Below, in pieces: positions 24,130-31,539 of a stretch of DNA of 64,000 bases; position 1 is the stretch's first letter, and each line of letters opens with the position of its first letter. The notes beneath the pieces were generated by a model that saw nothing but the letters and a program-made list of their open reading frames with translations, had not been told where the DNA came from and searched no databases. This stretch comes from Pseudomonas reinekei (GTDB lineage: Bacteria; Pseudomonadota; Gammaproteobacteria; Pseudomonadales; Pseudomonadaceae). The stretch spans positions 1-64,000 of the forward strand of contig NZ_MSTQ01000010.1 of assembly GCF_001945365.1 (NCBI RefSeq), in the 5' to 3' direction. The translations under genes and the position numbers were made by a program.

Positions 24130-24585
24130 TCAACCGCGCAATGCGCTGATCAGTTCTGCCAGCCAGGGCTCGGCATCGGCTTCCGGGGTCACGCTTTCAC
24201 TGGCGTCCAGACGCAGCATCGGCAGGACTTCCCGAACACCCAATTCACCGAACAACTCGCGCATCAACTCACCGCCGCCGCAAAAGGTATCGCCATAGCT
24301 CGCATCCCCCAGCCCGATGACCGCGCCCGGCAAACCACGCCATGCGGCTGGCAACTGGTCGCGAATCGAGAAATACAGCGGTTGAAGATTGTCCGGCAAT
24401 TCGCCCATGCCTGTGGTCGACGTCACGGCCAGAAAAGCCTCCGGAGCGAAGGCCTGGATATCGGCAAGGCTTGCTCGCGGGTTGTACGAAGTTTCGAAAC
24501 CGGCGGCGTTCAAAATGTTCGCGGCGTGACGGGCGACTTCTTCAGCCGTGCCGTAGACCGAGCCGGAAATGATGGCGACTTTCAT
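24130..24585 (-). CDS. Flavodoxin-like protein (MioC type)
   Basis: A 151-residue FMN-binding flavodoxin: phosphate loop SGSVYGTAEEVA (~7-18), the second FMN loop STTGMGELPDNLQ (~55-67) and GLGDASYGDTFCGGG (~90-104). It would carry single electrons in the cytoplasm. MioC-type proteins support biotin synthase and other radical enzymes in E. coli, but the partner here is not shown. The ATG at 24585 is preferred over the in-frame TTG just before it. It is divergent from the LOV photoreceptor gene with about 100 bases between starts. Confidence 0.85.
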   Translation of the reverse strand: MKVAIISGSVYGTAEEVARHAANILNAAGFETSYNPRASLADIQAFAPEAFLAVTSTTGMGELPDNLQPLYFSIRDQLPAAWRGLPGAVIGLGDASYGDTFCGGGELMRELFGELGVREVLPMLRLDASESVTPEADAEPWLAELISALRG

Positions 24586-24687
24586 CAATCTGATCCTGAA
24601 ACTGAGTGAAAGACCGGGATATTAACAGCACGGAGTGCATCGTTCTTTTAGAATGCCGCAGACAAGCAACAAGGAAGGATTTCTTCG

Positions 24688-25164
24688 ATGATCAACGCAA
24701 AGCTGCTGCAGCTGGCCATCAATGCCTCCAACGACGGCATCGTGATTGCCGAGAAGGAAGGCGAGCGCGACAAAATCGTGATTTACGTTAACCCCGCATT
24801 CGAACGCATCACCGGCTACACCAGCGAAGAAATCCTCTATCAGGATTGCCGTTTTCTTCAATCCGGAGACCGCGACCAACAGGCCCTCGCACTGATACGC
24901 GATGCGTTGAACAACGAAGGTTCTTGCCGGGAAATCATCAGGAACTACCGCAAGGACGGCACGCCCTTTTGGAACGAGCTGTCGATTTCCACGGTGAAAA
25001 ATCCGAGTGACGGGCAGGTTTACTTCATCGGCGTGCAGAAAGACGTGACCGTGCAGGTCAAGGCGCAGTTGCGAATTGCACAGCTTGAAGCGCAATTGGC
25101 GAAGGTCCAGGCAGAGCTTGACGCGATCAAGGCGACGAACGGCGAAAACAAATCAGCGAATTAA
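24688..25164 (+). CDS. Short LOV blue-light photoreceptor
   Basis: A 158-residue single-domain LOV (PAS) protein. The flavin-binding signature YQDCRFLQ places the photoactive cysteine at residue 54, with NYRKDGTPFWNELS and YFIGVQKDVT following as in P. putida SB1-LOV/SB2-LOV. After the core (~16-118) a C-terminal helix with coiled-coil character (QLRIAQLEAQLAKVQAEL) replaces any effector domain, so it must signal by protein contact. Blue light would form a cysteinyl-flavin adduct. AAGGAAGGAT provides the ribosome site. The LitR-type regulator and pterin genes nearby form the likely output. Confidence 0.95.
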   Translation: MINAKLLQLAINASNDGIVIAEKEGERDKIVIYVNPAFERITGYTSEEILYQDCRFLQSGDRDQQALALIRDALNNEGSCREIIRNYRKDGTPFWNELSISTVKNPSDGQVYFIGVQKDVTVQVKAQLRIAQLEAQLAKVQAELDAIKATNGENKSAN

Positions 25165-25218
25165 TTGTCATTAACTACAATCACCAATGACTTTGTAACT
25201 ATATCTTTCGAGTCTGCT

Positions 25219-25824
25219 ATGCAACGCGACGCGCTCCTGACCCAGGATGAGCTGGATTTTATCCAGACCATGCAACATAACCCGCAACTCAATGTGCGGG
25301 ATGCGACGTCGAGTCTGCTCGTCAACGGTGGTTCGCAGATCCGTGACCTGCTCACGCGCCTGGCTGCAAATGAGCAAGTCACCATCCAGGCCAACTTCGA
25401 AAATCAGCAGATGACCTTCCCCCTTCATTTGGTGGAAGACGAATTTCACGCGATGCACCTGCGACTTGGCGTTCCCAGCATTTACGAGGACGGTCCTTCG
25501 ATCCGTCCGTGGCGGCTGGTGCTCGACGAGCCGGTCGCGCTTGAAAATGCCAAGGGCCAGCCCGGCACAATGTGGGTGCATGAAGTATCGTTCAAGGGTG
25601 TACTGCTGGAAGTTCGCAACAAAACCAAGGCGCCGAAGCATTTCGCCCTGTGGTTCAGCCCGTCAGGCTATGAGCGAATCGCCTTGCGTGGCACGCTCGA
25701 GAAGGAAACCGAACACGGCTTTTATGCCTATCAGTTGAGCCAGGACGACAAGGATGAAACCGAGCGTCTACGCCAGTACATCCTGCAGCAGCACCGCCTG
25801 ACCCACCCCTCCCTGCATCTCTGA
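25219..25824 (+). CDS. Hypothetical protein downstream of the LOV photoreceptor (possible degenerate PilZ domain)
   Basis: A 201-residue soluble protein of no family I can name firmly. The N-terminal half is helix-rich (RDALLTQDELDFIQTMQ, IRDLLTRLAANEQ). The middle has IRPWRLVLDEPVAL and WVHEVSFKGVLLEVRNK, which recall a PilZ beta barrel but lack the RxxxR and (D/N)xSxxG signatures. The frame is open to 25165, but ATG at 25219 is the first methionine with reasonable context. It starts 54 bases after the LOV gene in the same direction and probably shares its transcript, making it a candidate partner or output of the photoreceptor. Confidence 0.7.
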   Translation: MQRDALLTQDELDFIQTMQHNPQLNVRDATSSLLVNGGSQIRDLLTRLAANEQVTIQANFENQQMTFPLHLVEDEFHAMHLRLGVPSIYEDGPSIRPWRLVLDEPVALENAKGQPGTMWVHEVSFKGVLLEVRNKTKAPKHFALWFSPSGYERIALRGTLEKETEHGFYAYQLSQDDKDETERLRQYILQQHRLTHPSLHL

Positions 25825-25827
25825 CGT

Positions 25828-26796
25828 TCAGGTATCCAGACTGCCGACCAGGAATTGATTCAGGCGCTGGCGCATCACCGTCCCCTCGTTACCCAGGCAA
25901 CCAATCGACGATCCGGCCAGGCTTTCTTGCGCCAGATCCGACGCATCGCCCGCCAGCAGCACCGGACAATCCAGGCTCATCGCCAAGCGATTCAAACGCC
26001 GGGGCAACTCGGGGGTGGGCACATAGTTGGAGAACAGCACCAGTGCCTGCGGTTTGATTCGCTCGCACACCAGGGTCAATTCATCAAACGGTTGGCCAAT
26101 GGTCAGCACACGCACTCCTGTTTGCCCGGAGCCGAGAAACAGCGCAGCAATCAGCAGTTCAAGCTCTCGGCATTGTCCCGCGAGGGCACTGACGATGACT
26201 CGCCTTGGCTGTTGATCGCGAATCAGCAGTAAACGCTGCAATACCCTCGAACGTAGAAAACTATCAAGGAAAAGCCACTCACTGGTCCGGCCGAAAGTGT
26301 CCTGGCGTTGCAGCAACTGTTTCCAGAGCGGGAGCAAGATGTCCTGAAACACGACCGGCTGCGAGTACGTGGAAAAAATCTGTCCGTAGATTTGATCCAG
26401 CCGCGTCTCGTCGAAAGTTACGACGGCGGCTTCGACCTGCTGCTGCCATTGCGCATAGTCGGCCTGTACAAGGTCATTGGGAATGAAGTGCGACAACGCC
26501 TGAAGCGGCGCAGCCTTGGCCAGTATCTTGCCGATTTTGCTGACCGCCACGCCACGTTCGATCCAGTCGAGAATGCTGCGGACGCGCTCAACGTCGGCGA
26601 TCGAATACAGCCGATGCCCACTTTCGGTGCGCGTCGGCACGATCAACCCATAGCGACGCTCCCAGGCACGCAGGGTCACCGGGTTGACGCCGGTCAAACG
26701 CGAGACCTCACGAATGGGGAAAAGCTCATCCTGCTCAAGTGCGACGGATGGGTTGTCATCCGACGTGATGTCAGTGATTACGGGCATCTGGTTCAA
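25828..26796 (-). CDS. MerR-type regulator, class II LitR-like (no cobalamin-ligand histidine)
   Basis: A 322-residue protein: MerR-type DNA-binding domain at ~27-95 (FPIREVSRLTGVNPVTLRAW, SGHRLYSIADVERV), a helical middle (~110-190) and a cobalamin-binding-like Rossmann domain (~195-315). In CarH/LitR light sensors the latter begins with a GExH motif whose histidine binds B12. Here the matching place reads GQCRELELL, so the ligand is missing. This fits the class II LitR/PplR regulators of P. putida, which respond to blue light through a LOV protein rather than B12. The LOV gene is 0.7 kb away and the pterin genes are divergent. Likely a light-relieved repressor. Confidence 0.88.
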   Translation of the reverse strand: MNQMPVITDITSDDNPSVALEQDELFPIREVSRLTGVNPVTLRAWERRYGLIVPTRTESGHRLYSIADVERVRSILDWIERGVAVSKIGKILAKAAPLQALSHFIPNDLVQADYAQWQQQVEAAVVTFDETRLDQIYGQIFSTYSQPVVFQDILLPLWKQLLQRQDTFGRTSEWLFLDSFLRSRVLQRLLLIRDQQPRRVIVSALAGQCRELELLIAALFLGSGQTGVRVLTIGQPFDELTLVCERIKPQALVLFSNYVPTPELPRRLNRLAMSLDCPVLLAGDASDLAQESLAGSSIGCLGNEGTVMRQRLNQFLVGSLDT

Positions 26797-27009
26797 ACAT
26801 CCTTGTATCGTTCGAGCCCCATTCTAACTCCCGCACCCAACAAAGATTCCATAAAAAATTCAATACCGCTTGCAGCAAAAAATGTCGCAGACGCTTCTGA
26901 CAGAATCAGGAATAATCCTTGCTTGTCTCGAGACGCAGCCCATCACCCCGGCGCTGCGCCTGGCGAAACTCCTATCCGGAGCGTCGCAATCGCTATACGG
27001 AGATACAAA

Positions 27010-27579
27010 ATGTCTACCTCCCCCGTCACACTGATGGTTGCGCGCCGCGTTGCCAATGGGCGTTATCAGGACCTCATCACCTGGCTGCACGAAGGCGAAC
27101 AACTGGCCACCGACTTCCCCGGTTATCTCGGCTCCGGCGTGCTCGCTCCGCCACCTGAAGATGACGAATTCCAGATTATTTTCCGCTTCGCCGACGAACA
27201 GACCCTGCACGCCTGGGAACATTCGGTATCGCGCACCGCCTGGCTGGCACGTGGCAGCGACTTGTTCGCCCACCCGACAGAACACCGGGTCAGTGGCATC
27301 GAGGGCTGGTTCGGCGCCACAGGACAACGTCCGCCTCGCTGGAAACAGGCGGTGGCGATCTGGCTGGCGTTTTTTCCGGTGTCTCTTTTGTTCAACTTTG
27401 CCTTGGGGCCGCTGCTGAATGAAATGAGCCTGCTGCCTCGGGTCATTGTCAGCACCCTGTGCCTGACGCCGTTGATGGTTTATTTCTTTATTCCGCTGTC
27501 GACCCGACTGTTGGCCAACTGGCTCAACAGCACGCCGACGCGACGATTGTCCGCCGAGCCCTCCCCGCAAAACCGCTAA
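27010..27579 (+). CDS. Antibiotic-biosynthesis-monooxygenase-domain protein with membrane anchor
   Basis: A 189-residue protein. Residues 1-95 form an ABM-type ferredoxin-like domain (VTLMVARRVANGRYQDLITW, FRFADEQTLHAWEHS). Two hydrophobic segments follow (~115-140 WLAFFPVSLLFNFALG and ~148-168 VIVSTLCLTPLMVYFFI), and the tail is basic. The upstream open frame (from 26308) overlaps the regulator and is not used; ATG at 27010 follows GGAGATACAAA. First gene of a run ABM-folM-folE-folX divergent from the LitR-like regulator, so probably light-controlled. Activity unknown. Confidence 0.82.
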   Translation: MSTSPVTLMVARRVANGRYQDLITWLHEGEQLATDFPGYLGSGVLAPPPEDDEFQIIFRFADEQTLHAWEHSVSRTAWLARGSDLFAHPTEHRVSGIEGWFGATGQRPPRWKQAVAIWLAFFPVSLLFNFALGPLLNEMSLLPRVIVSTLCLTPLMVYFFIPLSTRLLANWLNSTPTRRLSAEPSPQNR

Positions 27580-27644
27580 AGATCGCAGGCATCGCACGGC
27601 TCGTCACTGGTATAGTTTTGCTCTCACCGCGATGCGAGCCGTTC

Positions 27645-28355
27645 ATGACCTCTTCCGCAGCCCCTATCCTCATTACCGGTGCCGGCCAGCGTGTCGGCCT
27701 GCATTGTGCGCAGCGATTGCTCGAAGACGGTCATCGGGTGATCTTCAGCTACCGCACTGAACGCCCCGGTGTGCAGATCCTGCGCGACCTGGGAGCGACG
27801 GCGGTGTTCGCGGACTTCGCCAGCGAGGCCGGAATCCTTGCCTTCATCAGCGAACTGAAAACCCATACCGACAGCCTGCGGGCAATTGTCCACAACGCCT
27901 CCGAATGGCTGGCCGAAACCCCGGACACCGACGCAGCCGCCTTCACCCGCATGTTCAGCGTGCACATGCTGGCGCCCTACCTGATCAACTTGCATTGCGC
28001 TGACTTGCTCGAGCGCTCGAGCCCCGCCGACATCGTGCACATCAGCGACGACGTGACGCGTAAGGGCAGCAGCAAGCACATCGGCTACTGTGCCAGCAAA
28101 GCCGGGCTCGAGAGCCTGAACCTGTCCTTCGCCGCAAAGTACGCGCCGCAGATCAAGGTCAACGCGATTGCCCCCGCCCTGCTACTGTTCAACCCTGACG
28201 ACGACGCGACCTACCGCGCCAAGGCACTGGCCAAATCCGCGATGGGCATCGAACCCGGCAGCGAAGTGATCTACCAGAGCCTGCGATACTTGCTCGACAA
28301 CCCTTATGTCACTGGCACGACCCTGACCGTCAATGGCGGAAGGCACATCAAATAA
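27645..28355 (+). CDS. folM: Dihydromonapterin reductase FolM
   Basis: A 236-residue SDR with the N-terminal TGAGQRVGLHCA motif, RAIVHNAS, catalytic region GYCASKAGLESL and GGRHIK end. All closely match E. coli FolM, including the unusual TGxGxRxG pattern. It reduces dihydromonapterin (and dihydrofolate weakly) to tetrahydromonapterin, the cofactor of phenylalanine hydroxylase in Pseudomonas. The open frame upstream overlaps the previous gene; ATG at 27645 gives the family's length. The 65-base gap before it contains an inverted repeat (CGGCTCG/CGAGCCG) and a TATAGT that could give a secondary promoter. folE follows after 20 bases. Confidence 0.93.
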   Translation: MTSSAAPILITGAGQRVGLHCAQRLLEDGHRVIFSYRTERPGVQILRDLGATAVFADFASEAGILAFISELKTHTDSLRAIVHNASEWLAETPDTDAAAFTRMFSVHMLAPYLINLHCADLLERSSPADIVHISDDVTRKGSSKHIGYCASKAGLESLNLSFAAKYAPQIKVNAIAPALLLFNPDDDATYRAKALAKSAMGIEPGSEVIYQSLRYLLDNPYVTGTTLTVNGGRHIK

Positions 28356-28375
28356 GTGTCCCGCGAGGATCTTCA

Positions 28376-28936
28376 ATGACGTTATCCCTGCCTCAGAATT
28401 TTCGAGAGATCCTCATCGGCCTCGGTGAAAACCCCGACCGCGAAGGCTTGCGCGACACGCCGATGCGCGCGGCCAAAGCCATGCAGTACCTGTGTCATGG
28501 CTATGAACAGAGTGTCGAGCAAATCGTCAACGGCGCATTGTTTGCGTCCGACAACGATGAAATGGTGATCGTCGACAACATCGAGCTCTATTCACTGTGC
28601 GAACATCACATGTTGCCCTTCATCGGCAAGGCGCATGTGGCTTATATTCCAACGGGCAAAGTGCTGGGCCTGTCGAAGATTGCACGGCTGGTGGACATGT
28701 TCGCCCGTCGTCTGCAAATCCAGGAAAACCTCACCCGGCAAATTGCCGACGCCGTGCAAGCAGTGACCGGCGCGGCAGGCGTCGCGGTGGTCATTGAAGC
28801 CCGGCACATGTGCATGATGATGCGCGGCGTCGAGAAACAGAATTCGACCATGAACACCTCAGTGATGCTCGGCGCCTTTCGCGAGTCGAGCAACACCCGC
28901 CAGGAGTTCCTGCAATTGATTGGACGGAGCAAGTAG
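28376..28936 (+). CDS. folE: GTP cyclohydrolase I
   Basis: A 186-residue FolE1 enzyme converting GTP to 7,8-dihydroneopterin triphosphate. Zinc ligands are visible as Cys and His in SLCEHHMLPF and Cys in RHMCMMMRG. The GKVLGLSKIARLVDMFARR segment is diagnostic. It supplies the substrate for the epimerase FolX encoded 2 bases downstream and ultimately for FolM. Pseudomonads often have a second folE; this copy's company suggests that it is the one devoted to monapterin and to light induction. Confidence 0.96.
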   Translation: MTLSLPQNFREILIGLGENPDREGLRDTPMRAAKAMQYLCHGYEQSVEQIVNGALFASDNDEMVIVDNIELYSLCEHHMLPFIGKAHVAYIPTGKVLGLSKIARLVDMFARRLQIQENLTRQIADAVQAVTGAAGVAVVIEARHMCMMMRGVEKQNSTMNTSVMLGAFRESSNTRQEFLQLIGRSK

Positions 28937-28938
28937 TA

Positions 28939-29310
28939 ATGCCACAACTTCAACCAGGCATGGCACGCATCCGGGTCAAGGACCTGTGTTTGCGCACTTT
29001 CATCGGCATCAACGAAGATGAAATCCTCAACAAGCAGGATGTGTTGATCAACCTGACCATCCTCTATGCGGCCCAGGAAGCGGTGCGTGACAACGACATC
29101 GATCACGCGCTGAACTACCGCACCATCACCAAAGCGATCATCGCCCACGTGGAGGGCAATCGCTTTGCCCTGCTCGAACGCCTGACCCAGGAAATTCTTG
29201 ATCTGGTCATGGCCAACGCATCAGTACTGTATGCCGAAGTGGAAGTCGACAAACCCCACGCGTTGCGATTCGCCGAGTCGGTGTCGATTACGCTTGCAGC
29301 GAGCCGCTAG
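28939..29310 (+). CDS. folX: Dihydroneopterin triphosphate 2'-epimerase
   Basis: A 123-residue member of the FolB/FolX T-fold family. Segments RIRVKDLCLRTFIGINEDE and DHALNYRTITKAIIAHVE resemble E. coli FolX more than aldolase FolB. It turns dihydroneopterin triphosphate into dihydromonapterin triphosphate. The frame is open upstream into folE, but ATG at 28939 (2 bases after the folE stop) gives the normal N-terminus. Together with folE and folM it completes the specific route to tetrahydromonapterin. Confidence 0.92.
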   Translation: MPQLQPGMARIRVKDLCLRTFIGINEDEILNKQDVLINLTILYAAQEAVRDNDIDHALNYRTITKAIIAHVEGNRFALLERLTQEILDLVMANASVLYAEVEVDKPHALRFAESVSITLAASR

Positions 29311-29406
29311 CTACAAGGCACAAGCGTCAGGCTGTAAACTGGCAGCCACCGCAACCCAACTTGCAGCTTGAAGCTTGCCGCTTGAAGCTGTCTCGCAGAG
29401 ACCGCC

Positions 29407-29703
29407 ATGAACGATCAACAACGCCTCGAACTCGAAGCCGCGGCCTTTCGCCGGCTGGTGGCCCACCTGGACAGCCGCAAGGATGTGCAGAACATCGACC
29501 TGATGAACCTCTCGGGTTTCTGCCGCAACTGCCTGTCCAAGTGGTACAAGGCCGCGGCCGACGAACGCCAGATCGACGTCAGCCTCGATGACGCCCGTGA
29601 AGTGGTTTACGGCATGCCGTATGCCGAGTGGAAAGCCCAGTTTCAGCAAGAAGCCAGTGCCGAACAGCAAGCGGCGTTCGCCAAAGGAAAACCCAATGAG
29701 TAA
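29407..29703 (+). CDS. DUF1244 protein
   Basis: A 98-residue protein of the DUF1244 family, small helical proteins widespread in proteobacteria. Landmarks are LVAHLDSRKDVQNIDLMNLS, FCRNCLSKWY with a conserved CxxC-like pair, and REVVYGMPYAEWK. Function unknown. Its last 8 bases overlap the start of the HopJ-family gene, implying a two-gene operon. A short GCTTGAAGCTTGCCGCTTGAAGCT direct repeat lies just upstream (29364-29389). Confidence 0.9.
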   Translation: MNDQQRLELEAAAFRRLVAHLDSRKDVQNIDLMNLSGFCRNCLSKWYKAAADERQIDVSLDDAREVVYGMPYAEWKAQFQQEASAEQQAAFAKGKPNE

Positions 29704-30034
29704 TTTGAACACCCTGCGCGCCAGCCTCAAGAGCGGTGAACACGCTTTCGCCGACACCCTGGCGTTTATCGCTGGCGGTTACGACTACCAGCCTCAGGCC
29801 TTCAACAATGGCGGCGTGGAAAATGCTGCCGGGCAGAACGAAGGTTCGTGCAAGACGTTGGGTCTGGCATTGCTGGAAGGCCTGAGCGATGAAGAAGCGC
29901 TGCTGGCATTCGGCGAGCATTACCGCTCGGTGGTGGCGACGCCGGAAGGCAGCGATCATGGCAACATCCGCGCGTTGATTGCCCATGGCCTGGCCGGCGT
30001 GAAATTCACCCAGCAGCCCCTGACGCGCCGCTAA
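29696..30034 (+). CDS. HopJ-family protein
   Basis: A 112-residue protein of the HopJ (HopPmaJ) family, first named among candidate type III effectors of P. syringae but found in many bacteria without type III secretion. Characteristic segments are FADTLAFIAGGYDYQPQAF, NEGSCKTLGLALL and FGEHYRSV. No secretion genes are present in the window, and a housekeeping role is more likely than effector function. The ATG at 29696 overlaps the DUF1244 stop (8 bases). Confidence 0.88.
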   Translation: MSNLNTLRASLKSGEHAFADTLAFIAGGYDYQPQAFNNGGVENAAGQNEGSCKTLGLALLEGLSDEEALLAFGEHYRSVVATPEGSDHGNIRALIAHGLAGVKFTQQPLTRR

Positions 30035-30052
30035 GCATCAATGAACCTGTGT

Positions 30053-30072
30053 CGAGGGAGCTTGCTCCCTTG
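30053..30072. repeat. REP-like palindrome
   Basis: CGAGGGAGCTTGCTCCCTTG is a single short REP-type palindrome in the gap between the HopJ-family gene and the aminotransferase gene. The type is common in fluorescens-group intergenic DNA. Confidence 0.6.
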
Positions 30073-30201
30073 CCACCCTGTTTTCCGCCTTATGGAACAT
30101 CCTGACTTTTAAGATTGATCCGGCCACTTTATTTCGTTTGCCCGGTACCGCTGCTCGCGGCTTAGATAAAAGAAGCCTCCCTTCTTCTGAGTCGGTCATC
30201 C

Positions 30202-31452
30202 ATGCGCAGCGAATCCATTAGCCAGTCGATCAACATCGTCCACCCTGTCACCCTCAGCCACGGCAAAAACGCCGAGGTCTGGGACACCGACGGCAAACGC
30301 TACATCGACTTTGTCGGTGGCATCGGCGTGCTCAACCTCGGCCACTGCCATCCGCGCATCGTCGAAGCCATTCGCGAACAAGCTACCCGCCTGACCCACT
30401 ACGCATTCAATGCCGCACCTCACGGGCCCTACATCGACTTGATGGAGCGCCTCAGCGCCTTTATCCCGGTCGATTATCCGGTCAGCGGCATGCTCACCAA
30501 CAGTGGCGCCGAAGCCGCTGAGAACGCGCTGAAGATCGTCCGTGGCGCCACCGGCCGCAGCGCGGTGATTGCCTTTGACGGCGCCTTCCACGGTCGCACC
30601 CTGGCCACCCTCAATCTCAACGGCAAGGTCGCGCCCTACAAACAGAAAGTCGGCGTGCTGCCCGGGCCGGTGTATCACTTGCCCTTCCCCAGCCAGGACA
30701 ACGGCGTCACCTGCGCCGAGGCCCTGAAAGCCATGGAGCGCCTGTTCAGTGTCGAAATCGACGTCGAGGACGTGGCTTGTTTCATCGTCGAGCCCGTGCA
30801 GGGTGAAGCCGGCTTCCTGGCCATGGACGTGGCGTTCGCCCAGGCGCTGCGCCGCTTCTGCGACGAGAAAGGGATTGTGCTGATCGCCGATGAAATCCAG
30901 TCCGGTTTCGGCCGTACCGGGCAGCGCTTTGCATTCTCGCGACTGGGCATCGAGCCGGACCTGATCCTGCTCGGCAAAAGCATCGCCGGCGGCGTGCCGT
31001 TGGGTGCGGTGGTCGGGCGCAAGGCGCTGCTCGACAACTTGCCCAAGGGCGGGCTCGGCGGTACCTATTCGGGTAACCCCATTGCCTGCGCCGCGGCATT
31101 GGCGACGCTGGATGAAATGACTGATGCCAACCTGCATGCCTGGGGCGCTCAGCAGGAAGAGGCCATTGTCAGTCGCTACCAAACGTGGCGCTCGAACAGT
31201 CTGTCGCCGTATCTTGGTCGCCTGACCGGTGTCGGCGCGATGCGCGGTATTGAGCTGGCAAATGCCGACGGCACGCCCGCCGCCGCACAGTTGACGCAAT
31301 TGCTGGCCCTGGCACGGGATGCGGGCTTGCTGCTGATGCCTAGCGGCAAGTCGCGACACATCATTCGGCTGCTGGCGCCGCTGACCACCGAGGCTGTGGT
31401 GCTGGAAGAAGGCCTGGACATCCTTGAAGCGTGCCTGAAAAAATTGGCCTGA
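30202..31452 (+). CDS. 2-aminoadipate transaminase (class III aminotransferase)
   Basis: A 416-residue PLP enzyme close in wording to the P. putida 2-aminoadipate aminotransferase of the D-lysine/2-aminoadipate route (as recalled). The N-terminus ESISQSINIVHPVTLSHG, the segment FVGGIGVLNLGHCHP and the PLP-lysine region ILLGKSIAGGVPLGAVVG all fit. TNSGAEAAENALKI and the FIVEPVQGE motif are typical of class III enzymes such as GabT. It would move the amino group of 2-aminoadipate to 2-oxoglutarate. Alternative amine substrates (4-aminobutyrate) cannot be excluded. Single gene with its own terminator. Confidence 0.85.
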   Translation: MRSESISQSINIVHPVTLSHGKNAEVWDTDGKRYIDFVGGIGVLNLGHCHPRIVEAIREQATRLTHYAFNAAPHGPYIDLMERLSAFIPVDYPVSGMLTNSGAEAAENALKIVRGATGRSAVIAFDGAFHGRTLATLNLNGKVAPYKQKVGVLPGPVYHLPFPSQDNGVTCAEALKAMERLFSVEIDVEDVACFIVEPVQGEAGFLAMDVAFAQALRRFCDEKGIVLIADEIQSGFGRTGQRFAFSRLGIEPDLILLGKSIAGGVPLGAVVGRKALLDNLPKGGLGGTYSGNPIACAAALATLDEMTDANLHAWGAQQEEAIVSRYQTWRSNSLSPYLGRLTGVGAMRGIELANADGTPAAAQLTQLLALARDAGLLLMPSGKSRHIIRLLAPLTTEAVVLEEGLDILEACLKKLA

Positions 31453-31494
31453 ATGCAATTCCCACAAGGTTCACTGCAATATTCAGGAGCATAA

Positions 31495-31520
31495 AAAAAC
31501 CGGCCGAAGCCGGTTTTTCT
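31495..31520. terminator. Bidirectional terminator between the aminotransferase gene and trxB
   Basis: AAAAACCGGC-CGAA-GCCGGTTTTT is a symmetric stem with A-run on one side and T-run on the other, between convergent genes ending at 31452 and 31540. Confidence 0.9.
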
Positions 31521-31539
31521 CATTTCGATGCAAACAGAA

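Noticed and set aside
26925..26934. GTCTCGAGAC palindrome as the LitR-type operator
   Set aside because: A 10-bp palindrome can occur by chance, and its position and sequence do not fit a known MerR operator spaced within a promoter.
29364..29389. GCTTGAAGCTTGCCGCTTGAAGC as a regulatory element or CRISPR-like repeat
   Set aside because: Only one short cluster of a sequence common between Pseudomonas genes; no array and no spacers.
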